Notes under the pieces: model-generated
What the model saw: the letters and a program-made list of their open reading frames with translations, nothing else
The model's database searches: none
Told to the model about the DNA's origin: nothing
Shown: piece after piece, positions 24,020-33,200 of the stretch
Position numbering within the stretch: position 1 is the first letter of the stretch
Layout: the number at the start of each line of letters is the position of its first letter
Program-made: the position numbers and the translations under genes
NCBI GenBank assembly: GCA_029266615.1
Contig: JAQSWN010000007.1
Location: 1 to 59,425, forward strand
DNA: 59,425 nucleotides
Source of the DNA: Polyangiaceae bacterium
GTDB lineage: Bacteria > Myxococcota_A > Polyangia > Polyangiales > Polyangiaceae
Reading direction: 5' to 3'

Positions 24020-24498
24020 GCGAAGCTGCGGATCCTCGCCACGAGCGGATCCGCGCCCTTCGCCGCGTGCTTCGTAGCCACGGTGACGAGCGCCCGCCGC
24101 CCGACGTGAAAGCGGACATCAACGTCACGCCGCTGGTGGACGTGGTGCTCGTGCTGCTCATCATCTTCATGGTCGTCACACCGCTCATCGCCAGCGGCGT
24201 CGCGGTGGATCTGCCGCGCACCGCCCACCACTCCCGCAAGCCGGACGACGGCCGAGACATCATCATCTCCGTCACGCACGACGACCGGCTCTACGTCGGC
24301 ACGCGTCTCCTGCCCCGGCTGGACGACTTGGGCGCCGCCGTACGCGCGGAACAGCGTAAAAGTCCGGAAAAAACGATATTCCTCAAGGGTGACTTGCGAG
24401 CGCGCTTCGGTACGATGCGCCGCGCGATGCACGCCCTGCGCGAGGCTGGCATCGCGGACGTAGTCATGGGAACCGAAGAGCTCCAGGAGCGCCGCTAA
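24016..24498 (+). CDS. exbD: ExbD-type biopolymer transport protein, copy 1
   Basis: A protein of 160 residues with one membrane helix near residues 38-56 carrying the ExbD signature DINVTPLVDVVLVLLIIF; the aspartate in VD is the proton-handling residue. A periplasmic alpha/beta domain follows (IIISVTHDDRLYVGTRLL, IFLKGDLRARFGTMRRAMHALREAG). It starts in an ATGA overlap with exbB and ends in a TAATG overlap with the second exbD. The N-terminus is about 20 residues longer than in the next copy. The region 24115-24173 is nearly identical to the equivalent DNA of copy 2. Confidence 0.94.
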   Translation: MSEAADPRHERIRALRRVLRSHGDERPPPDVKADINVTPLVDVVLVLLIIFMVVTPLIASGVAVDLPRTAHHSRKPDDGRDIIISVTHDDRLYVGTRLLPRLDDLGAAVRAEQRKSPEKTIFLKGDLRARFGTMRRAMHALREAGIADVVMGTEELQERR

Positions 24499-24598
24499 TG
24501 GGGATGGACGTCGGTGGAAAAAAGGGCGGCATCCGCGGGGACATCAACGTCACCCCGTTGGTGGACGTGGTGCTCGTGCTGCTCATCATCTTCATGGT
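24115..24598 (+). repeat. Near-identical 59-bp segments in the two exbD genes (24115-24173, 24540-24598)
   Basis: Both segments start GACATCAACGTCAC and encode the membrane helix of ExbD. They differ at 2 of 59 positions (ACG/ACC and CTG/TTG), whereas the flanking coding sequences are clearly different. This points to gene conversion or strong local constraint. Confidence 0.8.
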
Positions 24599-24905
24599 GC
24601 TCACGCCTTCCACGCTGAAGCACCTGACCGCGAACGTACCGAAGAAGCCGGACGAGCCCTCGCCTCCCGCGCCGACCGACACCTCCATCGTCGTCGAGTA
24701 CTCGGCAGGCCGGGAAATCACCGTGAACAGTGAGCCGGTCGCGGTGGAAGCGCTGGGGCCGAAGCTCGTGGAGCGTCTCCGCGGCTCGCGCCAAAAAGTC
24801 GTCTTTTTCAAGGCGGACGACGAAGCCGCTTACGGCGACATCGTGCGGCTCATGGATGTCGCGCGCGGCGTTGGCGCACAGACGCTCGCCGTCGTCACGG
24901 AGTGA
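24498..24905 (+). CDS. exbD: ExbD-type biopolymer transport protein, copy 2
   Basis: A protein of 135 residues. The same membrane signature DINVTPLVDVVLVLLIIF lies at about residues 15-32, followed by a Pro-rich joint (KKPDEPSPPAPTD) and a periplasmic domain with VVFFKADDEAAYGDIVRLMDVARG. Tandem exbD genes are common in Proteobacteria and Myxococcota; two different ExbDs may occupy one ExbB pore as a heterodimer. It is translationally coupled to copy 1 (TAATG). The next gene begins after a 217-base gap that may hold a weak internal promoter. Confidence 0.94.
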   Translation: MGMDVGGKKGGIRGDINVTPLVDVVLVLLIIFMVLTPSTLKHLTANVPKKPDEPSPPAPTDTSIVVEYSAGREITVNSEPVAVEALGPKLVERLRGSRQKVVFFKADDEAAYGDIVRLMDVARGVGAQTLAVVTE

Positions 24906-25122
24906 GCGCGTAGACGAAGGTTCACACGCCGTCTGGAAGTGTGCACGCGGGGTCGATGCCTCGCGCGCAACGGCTCCAGAACTTTGCGGATCGACAGTGC
25001 CTCGCCTCGCGGCGCATCGGGTGGCTGGGCTGCGTTCAAGTAAGAGTAGAACCGTGTCGGCCGCCACTCAGTACGGTGGACTGCAGCGGAATAGCCTCCG
25101 CGCGGTCGGCGTTGGTGCCCCC

Positions 25123-25785
25123 GTGCGACGCTGGGTGCTTGGGTTGGGTTTTGCTCTGGGCGGTTGCGCCAGCAACGTAGAGCCAACGGCCGAGGCACCC
25201 TCCCCGGCCGACGTGCGGCAGTACATCGCGCGGGACCTCGTGTCCGAGCCCTGCCCCAAGCCGTCCGAAGCGTCGCCCCCTCCGGATCGGGATCTCGTGT
25301 TCGTGGAGCTCTTCGTCATGGACGCACCACGGCGCCTGGCGGACGCGGCCACGCTGCAGAATTTGCAGCAGGTCGTGGCGGCGCCGGACGTCGAGGCCTT
25401 GGCGGCGCCTCACGTCATGGGCGACTACGAACGCGAGACCGCGATCGAGCTGGGGGACGTGCAGGGCAAGACCGAGCGCGTGACCTTGCATCGGCTGCGC
25501 ACGACCGCCCGCCACGCGGAGCCGGACCTAACCGTGCTGGAGCTCGAGCTCACGCTGCAGCTGCCCAACCCACGCGCGCAGCTGCCGAACCCGACCCGCA
25601 GCCTGACGGTCAAAATTCCCACGCGCGACGACGCGCCCGCGCTCGCTCGGGTCGTGTGGGACGAGACGCGGCAGCGCTCGCTGCTGCTGCTGGTTCGGCC
25701 TCGGGCCGTGCGGTCGGAGCTCGATTTGAGGGGCATTTTCGAGTGCAAAATGCGCAAACGGCTGACGCAGCGCCTCCCCCCCTGA
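25123..25785 (+). CDS. Small lipoprotein of the Ton operon
   Basis: About 220 residues from the GTG at 25123, which gives a compact signal peptide MRRWVLGLGFALGGC with lipobox cysteine C15. The frame is open further upstream, but that part has no signal and overlaps exbD sequence. The mature part is alpha/beta with VFVELFVMDAPRRLADAATL, VEALAAPHVMGDYERETAIELGD and VKIPTRDDAPALARVVWDE. No family is recognised. The order SVLELEL-like strands plus a final VRPRAVRSELDLRGIFECKM suggests a globular periplasmic domain. It is followed after 18 bases by a cytochrome c gene, so it is probably in the same transcript. Function unknown. Confidence 0.7.
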   Translation: MRRWVLGLGFALGGCASNVEPTAEAPSPADVRQYIARDLVSEPCPKPSEASPPPDRDLVFVELFVMDAPRRLADAATLQNLQQVVAAPDVEALAAPHVMGDYERETAIELGDVQGKTERVTLHRLRTTARHAEPDLTVLELELTLQLPNPRAQLPNPTRSLTVKIPTRDDAPALARVVWDETRQRSLLLLVRPRAVRSELDLRGIFECKMRKRLTQRLPP

Positions 25786-25803
25786 TCCGGGGAATGGTGA
25801 CGA

Positions 25804-26688
25804 ATGCCGCTCGGTCCGAAGCTGCACCGCATGAACGTGACACGCTGGATCGCGGGGGTGGCCCTGGCCGTGCCCGCATTACTCACGGTGGCGGGAACGG
25901 TAGGGGTGACTCGGTTTCAGGCCAAAGCCGCTCGGGTGCACCGCGTGCCCGAGCCTGCGGTCCGCGCGGCAACGACGCCGGAGGCGCTCGAGCGCGGGCG
26001 TCACCTGGCCACGACGCTCGGCGGCTGCACGGAGTGCCACGCCGACAACCTGGCCGGGCGGGTGATGGAGAACAACGCACTGGTGCGCCTCGCCGCGCCC
26101 AACATCACCCCCGCGGGTGTTGTCTCTGCCTACACGGACCGCGACTGGTACCGCGCGATTTTGCACGGGGTAACCCCACGCGGCGACAACCTCCTCGTCA
26201 TGCCGTCACGTGAGCTGCGTACCTTCTCGGACGCGGACGTGCTCGCCATGATCGCTTACGTGAAGAGCGTGCCCGCGGTGCAGAACGACGTTCCAGAGAC
26301 GCACGTGAGCCTCTTGGGTCAAGCCGTGCTCGGCCTCGCGGGCGAAGAGATGTGGGCCGCCAACAAGATAAAGCACGACGAGCCCCGCGGCGGCCGCACC
26401 ACTCCCAACGGCGCGACCGTGGCCCACGGGGAATACCTCATCGGCGTCTGCAAGGGTTGCCACGGCCAGAACCTACGTGGCGGCATCAAAATGGGCCCCG
26501 ACGCGCCTCCATCGGCGGACATTTCACCCACTTCTATGGCCAGTTGGACTCGTCCCCAGCTCGAACAGCTGCTCCGCCAGGGCAAAAGACGCGACGGAAG
26601 TGACGTCAATCCGGCGATGCCGTGGCGGGCGATGAGCGCGGTGACAGACGAAGAACTGACGGCCATGTGGCTTGCGCTCCGGGAGTGA
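25804..26688 (+). CDS. Di-haem cytochrome c
   Basis: A protein of 294 residues. An N-terminal helix (about 11-33, WIAGVALAVPALLTVAGTVG) acts as membrane anchor or signal. Two cytochrome c motifs follow, CTECH at 75-79 and CKGCH at 216-220, each starting a class I cytochrome c domain. Candidate sixth-ligand methionines lie at LLVMPSRELRTFSD and in the VNPAMPWRAMSAVTDEEL segment. The layout (two fused c domains, membrane anchor, ITPAGVVSAYTDRDWYRAILHGV) resembles the cytochrome subunits of alcohol or sugar dehydrogenase systems. The start may also be ATG 25831. It is 18 bases after the lipoprotein gene and 7 bases before the LuxR gene, hence operonic. Confidence 0.9.
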   Translation: MPLGPKLHRMNVTRWIAGVALAVPALLTVAGTVGVTRFQAKAARVHRVPEPAVRAATTPEALERGRHLATTLGGCTECHADNLAGRVMENNALVRLAAPNITPAGVVSAYTDRDWYRAILHGVTPRGDNLLVMPSRELRTFSDADVLAMIAYVKSVPAVQNDVPETHVSLLGQAVLGLAGEEMWAANKIKHDEPRGGRTTPNGATVAHGEYLIGVCKGCHGQNLRGGIKMGPDAPPSADISPTSMASWTRPQLEQLLRQGKRRDGSDVNPAMPWRAMSAVTDEELTAMWLALRE

Positions 26689-26695
26689 TGGTCCG

Positions 26696-27538
26696 ATGTT
26701 GTGGGGCGTGACTCAGAGTCTGGCGCTATCCGACGTGCGCGCGTTGCTCCAACTGCTCGGGGAAGTGCGCGAGCTCGGCGACACCCCCGCCGCGTGGCGC
26801 GCACACCTCGCAAGCGAGCTGTCGCGCTTGTGCAACGCACGCGCCGTCGTCTCCAGTGAGCTCGGCGTCCGCAAGCCAAAGAGCGTCGCCCAAGAGCACG
26901 CCGTGAAAGCGGGGACGTGCCAGGCCGCCGCCAAGGCCTTGGTGACCGCGCACACCGGGCTGGACGAAGGCAAGGAAGGAGCCTTCATGGGGGACGTCAT
27001 TTGGTACGACCACAAGAGCGACCCCACCCTCAACGGGCTGTTGCCACTCTACGGGTCGACGTTCGTGCGTACGCGCGCGGAGCTGTCGGAAGATCGCAAC
27101 TGGTACGGCTCGGCGCTCGCGAACGAGCGCTTCCGCAAGCATGACTGCGACGACTTCATCTTGGCCATGAACGCCGTTCCCGGCGCGGGCGTCATCTGCA
27201 GCTTGGAGCTGTTTCGGCCGTGGGGAGCGCCGCGCTTCGAAGAGCGCGAGCGCCTCCTGGTGCAGCTGGTGCACGAGGAGCTCTCGCGGGACTTCCAGGC
27301 GCGCGTCACGCAGCAGCCCCGCCTCTCCCCGCGCCAGCGGGAGGTCCTGGGGCTTCTCCGCCGAGGCTTGGCGGAGAAGCAGATCGCAGCCGAGCTGGAC
27401 GTGAGCCCGCACACCGTCCACGACTACGTGAAAGCCCTGTATCGCGCGCACTCCGTGCAAAGCCGGGCCGAGCTCTTGGCTCAGCTCGCCGAGCCCTCGC
27501 CTCCACTCGCTCGTCTGGTCGCGACCTCAGGCTTCTGA
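26696..27538 (+). CDS. LuxR-family transcriptional regulator
   Basis: A protein of 280 residues. The C-terminal 55 or so residues (about 210-264) are a LuxR/GerE helix-turn-helix: LSPRQREVLGLLRRGLAEKQ, then IAAELDVSPHTVHDYVKALY and HSVQSRAELLAQL. The first 200 residues form an uncharacterised sensory or oligomerisation domain with ENRNWYGSALANERFRKHD-like sequence (EDRNWYGSALANERFRKHD) and no receiver-type aspartate cluster. Such stand-alone regulators are numerous in Polyangiales. It starts 7 bases after the cytochrome stop and is probably the last gene of the Ton operon, so it may control the locus or respond to the imported substrate. Confidence 0.88.
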   Translation: MLWGVTQSLALSDVRALLQLLGEVRELGDTPAAWRAHLASELSRLCNARAVVSSELGVRKPKSVAQEHAVKAGTCQAAAKALVTAHTGLDEGKEGAFMGDVIWYDHKSDPTLNGLLPLYGSTFVRTRAELSEDRNWYGSALANERFRKHDCDDFILAMNAVPGAGVICSLELFRPWGAPRFEERERLLVQLVHEELSRDFQARVTQQPRLSPRQREVLGLLRRGLAEKQIAAELDVSPHTVHDYVKALYRAHSVQSRAELLAQLAEPSPPLARLVATSGF

Positions 27539-27602
27539 AAAGTTCTACGCCGCCGAGAGCAGGCTCCTGCCCCCTTCGGAGAGCCATACGTGGCCGCTCG
27601 GA

Positions 27603-27764
27603 TCAACCGCAGCGGCCATTCGCGCACAAGCCACTCGCGCATTCCGAGTTTCCGGTGCAGTGCTTTTTATCCAGCTCGTACTGCGAGTTGGAGGGGGGTT
27701 TCTGACCCCCGCAGGCGGCAAAAAGCGGAACGGAGACGAGCAGCGCGGCGAGGAGGTGCTTCAT
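27603..27764 (-). CDS. Small cysteine-rich lipoprotein
   Basis: A precursor of 53 residues. The signal peptide MKHLLAALLVSVPLFAAC ends in a lipobox cysteine; the mature part is only about 36 residues and ends HCTGNSECASGLCANGRCG. The C-x5-C-x4-C-x4-C pattern is the short Dickkopf-like cysteine motif often seen at the ends of myxobacterial lipoproteins and probably forms two disulfides. A GAGGAGG Shine-Dalgarno sequence precedes the ATG. Function unknown. It is divergent from the zinc-ribbon gene. Confidence 0.65.
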   Translation of the reverse strand: MKHLLAALLVSVPLFAACGGQKPPSNSQYELDKKHCTGNSECASGLCANGRCG

Positions 27765-27939
27765 GGCGGCGCTTCCCACTTTTACCAACCACGCCCGCGC
27801 CGCAAGAGTCGCAGCGCGACTTTTCTGGGGGAGGCCTGTTTCCCCGCCCAGCGGGGACCCAGCGGGGCGGGGTCGCCACCCACGAAACTCGGCCTACCCA
27901 GCCCGAGGCGTTCGCCCGTGCTTCGGTTAGTCTGGGGCA

Positions 27940-28164
27940 ATGCACTGCCCCGTTTGCAGCAGCGAGAACCTGTCGGACGAGACCGACTACGCGTCGTTCG
28001 ACAACCACGCGCGATTCCGCGATTGGGAGCCTGGCATCTTGCAGTGGAAGGACTTGACGATCGGCGCCGAGCGGTGCCGCATCTGTTTGCAGTGCGGGTA
28101 CCTGCTGCTCTTGTGCTCGGCGGAAAAGCTCGCGCGCCTCAAGGCGGGGCGACCGGAGGTGTGA
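27940..28164 (+). CDS. Small zinc-ribbon-like protein
   Basis: A protein of 74 residues with two cysteine knuckles: CPVC at residues 3-6, and CRICLQCGYL with cysteines at 46, 49 and 52, plus C59. Four of these probably bind one zinc ion. The middle part (FDNHARFRDWEPGILQWKDL) is aromatic-rich. This is the shape of the short 'PF20097-like' or nucleic-acid-binding zinc ribbons, but I do not assign a family. It ends three bases before the stop codon of the convergent glycosyltransferase gene. Confidence 0.65.
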   Translation: MHCPVCSSENLSDETDYASFDNHARFRDWEPGILQWKDLTIGAERCRICLQCGYLLLLCSAEKLARLKAGRPEV

Positions 28165-28167
28165 CGG

Positions 28168-30174
28168 TCAGCGCGACCAGCGCTCGAGCACGGCTTCGGT
28201 GACGAGGCGGCCGTCGACCTCCAGGGGCCGATGATGGTGACGAGCGGCCAGCTTTTCCAGCCAAAAGGCCTCGTAGTCCGGGATCGCGCGAGCCTCGACG
28301 CGGTCCGGCTCGAGCGACGCGCCCACCTCCAAGTAGTGCTCGAGGTTTTGGAAGCGTGGCTGCGGTAACTGACCGGTCACGTGCTCGCTCCACATCTGCT
28401 GGTACAGCGTCTCGAGCTCGCGCACGAGCAGGGGGGTATCGAACAAGGTGGACGTCGCCCGGCTCTCTTTGAGTTGTCGCTTCAGCCCTTCGAGCTCGCC
28501 GCGCTGGGTCCCGAGCTGCACCGCGCGCTCGACGAAGGCTTGCGGAGAGTCGCACACGAGCGCAGGGACGCCGGCCGCGTTGACCAAGCTGCCGCAGACG
28601 CGCGCCGCGAAGGAGCGGCCCGCAAGCGTGAGCACCGGTACGCCCATGAAGAGCGCGTCGGAGGCGGTGGTGTGCGCGCCGTACGGCGCCGTATCCAGGA
28701 ACAAATCCGCGAGGGTGTAGCGCGCGAGGTGCAGCGGATTGGCGAGTTTTGTCGCAAATATCAGCCGCTCTTTCGCGACCCCGCATTGCTCGGCGTAGCT
28801 CTGCAGGCGCTCGTTCGTGGCGTCGTTGCTGCCGAGGAGCCAAAGCACACTGCCCGGCACGCGCGACAGCACCGCCAGCCAGCGCTCGAAGGTGAAGCGG
28901 TGAATCTTGTGGGCGCCGTTGAAGCAGCAGTACACCATGGCCCCTTCGGGCAAGCCCGCTTCGGCGCGCGTCGGCGTTCGGTCAGAGACCGCGCGGTGGC
29001 GAAAGCTCGGCTGATAGCACGGCAAGCGCAGCACCCGCTCCGAGTAGTAGCGCTCGTGCGAGGGCGGCACGATGAAGTCGTCCGCGACCAAGTAGTGGTG
29101 GTACGGGCTCCCCATGGTGCCTGGAAAACCGAGCCAGTTCACGATGACCGGAGCCGGGCGGCGCGCGACCAGCCGCAAGCGGGCGTCCCGCGTGTAGCCG
29201 TTCAAATCCACGAGGATTTGTAGGCCATCTGCGCGCATCTTGCGGAGCGCCTCGTCGTCCGAAAGTGCGCCCACGTTCGTGAAATGGTGAGCCGTGCTCT
29301 GAAAATGGCGGTGCAGCGGATCTTGCGAGGGGACTCCGCAGTAGTACGCGAACGTCTCTACGTGGGCGCGCTGATGCAGCTCGAAGACCTCGGTCATCAA
29401 GTAACCCACGGCGTGCTCGCGAAGGTCGGACGAGAGGTAGCCGACACGGAGCGGGCCCGCGCTGGCCGTGATGGGCGAGCGCGGCGCTGGCGCTGGTGGG
29501 TCGCCCACGTCCAACTGATTGTAGTGCCAAGCCAACGCGAGCAGGTACAGCGGGTCATCCGTGAGCGCCGCAGCCGAGAGCGGCGAGATGCCTCGCATCA
29601 ACGCCCGGTGCTCGACGCGCTCGGAGGGCAAGACGATGGGCCACTCGCATTGGCGCTGGCGCAGCGCGATCAGATGCTGAATGGCCTCGCGCTGCGTAGG
29701 ATCCAGCTCCAGGCTGTGGCGCAGCATGTGCTCTGCAGGCGCGTCATGCTCGGCCGTTTCCAGCGCACGCGCGCTCTGGTTCAGCGCCGTCGTCTTGTGG
29801 GTGACGGCCGTGCCCGTGACCGCGTTCATGCGCGACAGGGCCGCCGACCACTGGCCGATCGCCGCGCCGACATTGCCCTGCCGCTCCTGAACGCGGCCCA
29901 AGTTGATGTAGGCGGGAATGAACTCGGGGTTGAGCGCGATGGCGCGCTCCAGGCACTGCTTGGCGGCCTCCAGCTGCTCGGCGTCCGACAGCGCGACGGA
30001 GTAATTGAACAGCACCGCGTAGAGCAGCGGATGGGCCGCGTTGTGCTCGATCCACGTCGCGTACAGCGCCGAGGCGGCGCCGCCTTGGCCGGCGTGCTTC
30101 AGCACCTCTACCGCGCGAATGAGATCCGGAACACCGAGCTCCTGCGCCGATTGCTGCGAGGCTTCAGAAGTCAT
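28168..30174 (-). CDS. TPR/GT41 glycosyltransferase (O-GlcNAc-transferase/SPINDLY type)
   Basis: A cytosolic protein of 668 residues. TPR-type helices occupy about 20-190 (LLYAVLFNYSVALSDAEQLE, IALNPEFIPAYINLGRVQER, then LRHSLELDPTQREAIQHLIA). The GT41 domain (about 240-630) shows VGYLSSDLREHAVGYL, DGLQILVDLNGYTRDARLRL, PAPVIVNWLGFPGTMGSP, YCCFNGAHKIHRFTFERW, LLGSNDATNERL, and DLFLDTAPYGAHTTASDALF with GVPVLTLAGRSFAARV. These are the SPY/OGT signatures, with the UDP-sugar-binding HTTASDAL region intact. GT41 enzymes put GlcNAc, fucose or hexose on Ser/Thr of proteins. It lies 31 bases downstream of the giant Ser/Thr-rich repeat gene on the same strand, which is therefore the obvious acceptor (inference). 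Confidence 0.93.
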   Translation of the reverse strand: MTSEASQQSAQELGVPDLIRAVEVLKHAGQGGAASALYATWIEHNAAHPLLYAVLFNYSVALSDAEQLEAAKQCLERAIALNPEFIPAYINLGRVQERQGNVGAAIGQWSAALSRMNAVTGTAVTHKTTALNQSARALETAEHDAPAEHMLRHSLELDPTQREAIQHLIALRQRQCEWPIVLPSERVEHRALMRGISPLSAAALTDDPLYLLALAWHYNQLDVGDPPAPAPRSPITASAGPLRVGYLSSDLREHAVGYLMTEVFELHQRAHVETFAYYCGVPSQDPLHRHFQSTAHHFTNVGALSDDEALRKMRADGLQILVDLNGYTRDARLRLVARRPAPVIVNWLGFPGTMGSPYHHYLVADDFIVPPSHERYYSERVLRLPCYQPSFRHRAVSDRTPTRAEAGLPEGAMVYCCFNGAHKIHRFTFERWLAVLSRVPGSVLWLLGSNDATNERLQSYAEQCGVAKERLIFATKLANPLHLARYTLADLFLDTAPYGAHTTASDALFMGVPVLTLAGRSFAARVCGSLVNAAGVPALVCDSPQAFVERAVQLGTQRGELEGLKRQLKESRATSTLFDTPLLVRELETLYQQMWSEHVTGQLPQPRFQNLEHYLEVGASLEPDRVEARAIPDYEAFWLEKLAARHHHRPLEVDGRLVTEAVLERWSR

Positions 30175-30205
30175 ACGAGCGAACCCACGACCGTGAGTTT
30201 AGAGC

Positions 30206-33200
30206 CTAAAGGCGCGCGTCGAGCAACGCTTGGATTTGCTCGGCGGTCATGGTGTCCATTTGCGCTTGGGTGAAGGCCGCCAGTTGAGTCGGGTTCAGCG
30301 CCTCGATATTCGTGGTCGTCAGGTGGTCGATAGTCGTCGCGGAGAGGCCGGCGATCGTCGTGGTAGAAATTTGGCTCAGCTGCGTAGGCGCTAGTGACGC
30401 AATCTGCGCGCCGCTCATCACGCCGAGCTGCAAGGCCGTGAGAGCCGAGAGCTGAGTCGCGGAGAGCGCGCTGAGCTGGGAGCTGGAGAGCGCTTGCAGC
30501 TCGCCGGCCGTGAAGCTCGACACTTGTTCACCGCTCAAGCTCGCAACTTGAGTCGTGGAGAGCACCGCGAGCTGCGGCAAGCTGAGCGAACGAATCTGCA
30601 GCCGCTGCAAACCCTGCAGCTGGCTCGTCGTGAGCGACGCAACCTGGCTCGTCGTCAGGTAGCCAATTTGAGCTCGGGTGAGCCCGCCTATCTCCGTGGC
30701 GGTGAGGCCGGCGAACTGAGTCGAGCTCAGGGCCGCGAATTGCGCCGGAGAAAGGCCAGAAACGCCGGTTGGCGAAAAGGAGCCAACCTGCGCCGGCGTG
30801 AGCGATGCGATTTGAGCGAGCGTGAGCGACCCTACTTGGGTGCCGGTGAAACCGCGGAGCTCCGTCGGCGTGAGCATGCCGATCTGCGCGCCGCTCAGCT
30901 GGGAGATCTGCGTCGTGGAGAGGCCGGTGATGCCCGTCTCGGAAAGGCTCTTGAACTGCGCGCTCGTGAGCGACGCAAACTGCGCACTGGTCAAGCCCGA
31001 TACCGCACTGCCAGACAACGCCCCCATCTGCGTCGCGGACAGCGCACCCAGCTGGGTCGTGGTCAGGGCGCCGATTTGGGTCGGCCCGACGCCGCTCATG
31101 GCGGTCGACGTGATCGCCGCGAGCTGGGCGTGGGTCAACGCCCCGAGCTGCGCCCCGGATAGAACCGCGACCTGAGCCGAGGTCAGGCCTCCCAGCTCGC
31201 CGCCCGTCATGACTCCGAGCTGAGTCGTGGAAAGGCTCGAAATGACCGTCGTCGACAGAGAACCGACGGCGCCGGGACTGAGCGCCGCGAGCTGGGTCGT
31301 GGTCAACGAATCGATCCACGAAGCCGGCAGCGATGCGGCCGCGGAGGTTGAAACGCCGCCCAGCTGCGTCGCGCTCATAGCCGACAGCTGCGCGCTCGAG
31401 AGCGATGCGAGCTGGGTTGCGGAGAGCCCAGAGACGCCGGTGCTGGACAGCGTCGCCACTTGCGTCGCGGTCAGCAACTCGAGCTGCGCGACCGACAGCC
31501 CGCCCGCTGCCGTCGCCGAGAGCGAAGCCATCTGCGAAGCCGTCATGACCCCGAGCTGAGCGCCGCTCAGCGCGCTCACCTGCGTCGACTCGAGGGCACC
31601 CACCTGCGCGCGGCTGAGTGCCGCGACCTGCGACGTGGCGAGGGCGTCGATCTGGGGAATGGTGAGCGCCGCGACCACGGTGGGCCTGAGGCCGAGCAAC
31701 TGACTCGTGCTCAACGCCGCAATGCGTGTCTCAGGCAGATTCCGAACCTGGGTCGTGCTGAGGCCGGTCAGCTCATTGGCCGTGAAGGCGCCGAATTGAG
31801 CGGAGTTGAGCCCCGCAACTTGCGCCGGCGTGAGACCGCTCATGGCGTCTGGCGTCAGCGAAGCCAGCTGGGCGTTGCTCAAGCTGCCGAGCTGCTGCGG
31901 GCTGAGGGCGGCGACCCCGGTCGGGCCGAAGCCGAACATCTGCGTCGTGCTCAAGGCGTCGAGCTGGCTCGTCGAGAGCACCGCGACCTCGTCTGCGCGC
32001 ATCGCTCCGAGCTGAGCTCCGGTGAGGCTGCCGACCTGAGTCGCCGAGAGCGAGGCGACCTGGGTCGTCGTGAGCGAGGCGACCCCGGTCGTAGACAGCG
32101 CCGCGAGCTGAGTGCTCGACAACGCCGCGAGCTGCGGCGCCGATAGCGCCGGCGCTTGAGTCGTCACCATGCCGGCGAGCTCGGTGGTGGTGAGCGCCGA
32201 AACCTGCGCGGGGGAGAGCGAGATGAGCTGCTCGGTACTGAGCACCGCGAACTGCGGGCCACTGAACGCCGCGAGCTGGCGATTGGAGAGCACACCCAGG
32301 CCAGTCACGCCCAAGCCGCGCACCGCGCTGGTGCTCAGAGAGCCCACTTGGCTCGGGGAAAGAGCCGAAAGCTGGGTCGGCGCGAGCTCCGTGGCATCCG
32401 TGCGGCTCAGCGCGCCGAGCTGAACGGAGGTGAACGCCGCGACCTGGGTCGTGCTGAGGGCGCCCATCTGCTGCGCGGTCAGCGCGCTCACGTTCGTGCC
32501 GGTCAGGCCGCGCACCTGCGTCGTGGTCAGCGCCGCCAGCTGTTGCCCGCCGAGCGCGTTGATGGCCGACGAGCTGAGCCCCCCGAGCGCGGTCGCGCTC
32601 AACGCACCGAGCGCGGTCAGCGACAGATCGCTCATCTGCGTCCCGGTCAACCCGCTCAGAGTGAGGGCGCTGAAGGCGCCAAGCTGCGTCGTGCTCAATG
32701 CGCCGAGCTGGGTGGTCACCAACGACGATAGCTGCGTGGACGACATGCCACCGAGCGCAGACGTCGTGAGCGCGCCGAGCTGCGCGGCGCTCAGCGCACT
32801 CAGCTGCGTGCTGTCGAGCGCGCCGAATGCGGACCCACTCAGTCCCTTGACTTGAGTCGTGGTGAGCGCGGCGAGCTGGGTCGGCGCGAGGCCGGACATG
32901 GCAATGGCGCTCAGCGAGGCGAGCTGGGCGGCGCTGAAGGCGCCGAGCGCAGAGAGGCTGAGCGCCGAGAGATTTTCGTCCGTTAATCCGCGCACTTGCG
33001 CCGCGGTCAAGGCTCCGAGCCCGCCCGTACCCAGCGCGTCGAAGCTCGTGGCGTCCAAAGCGCTGATGCCGGTGGCGTCGATGCCCTTCACTTGCGTCGT
33101 CGTGAGCGAAGCAAGCTGGTCCGGCAGGAGCGCATCGGCGCCGCCGGCGGTGATGGCTCCAATCTGACCGGCGCTCAGCCCCCCGAGTTGCGTGGCGGTG

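Noticed and set aside
27830..27880. GC-rich hairpin (CCCGCC...CAGCGGGGCGGGG) as a regulatory RNA
   Set aside because: The stem is short and imperfect in a G/C-rich leader, with no conserved riboswitch features.
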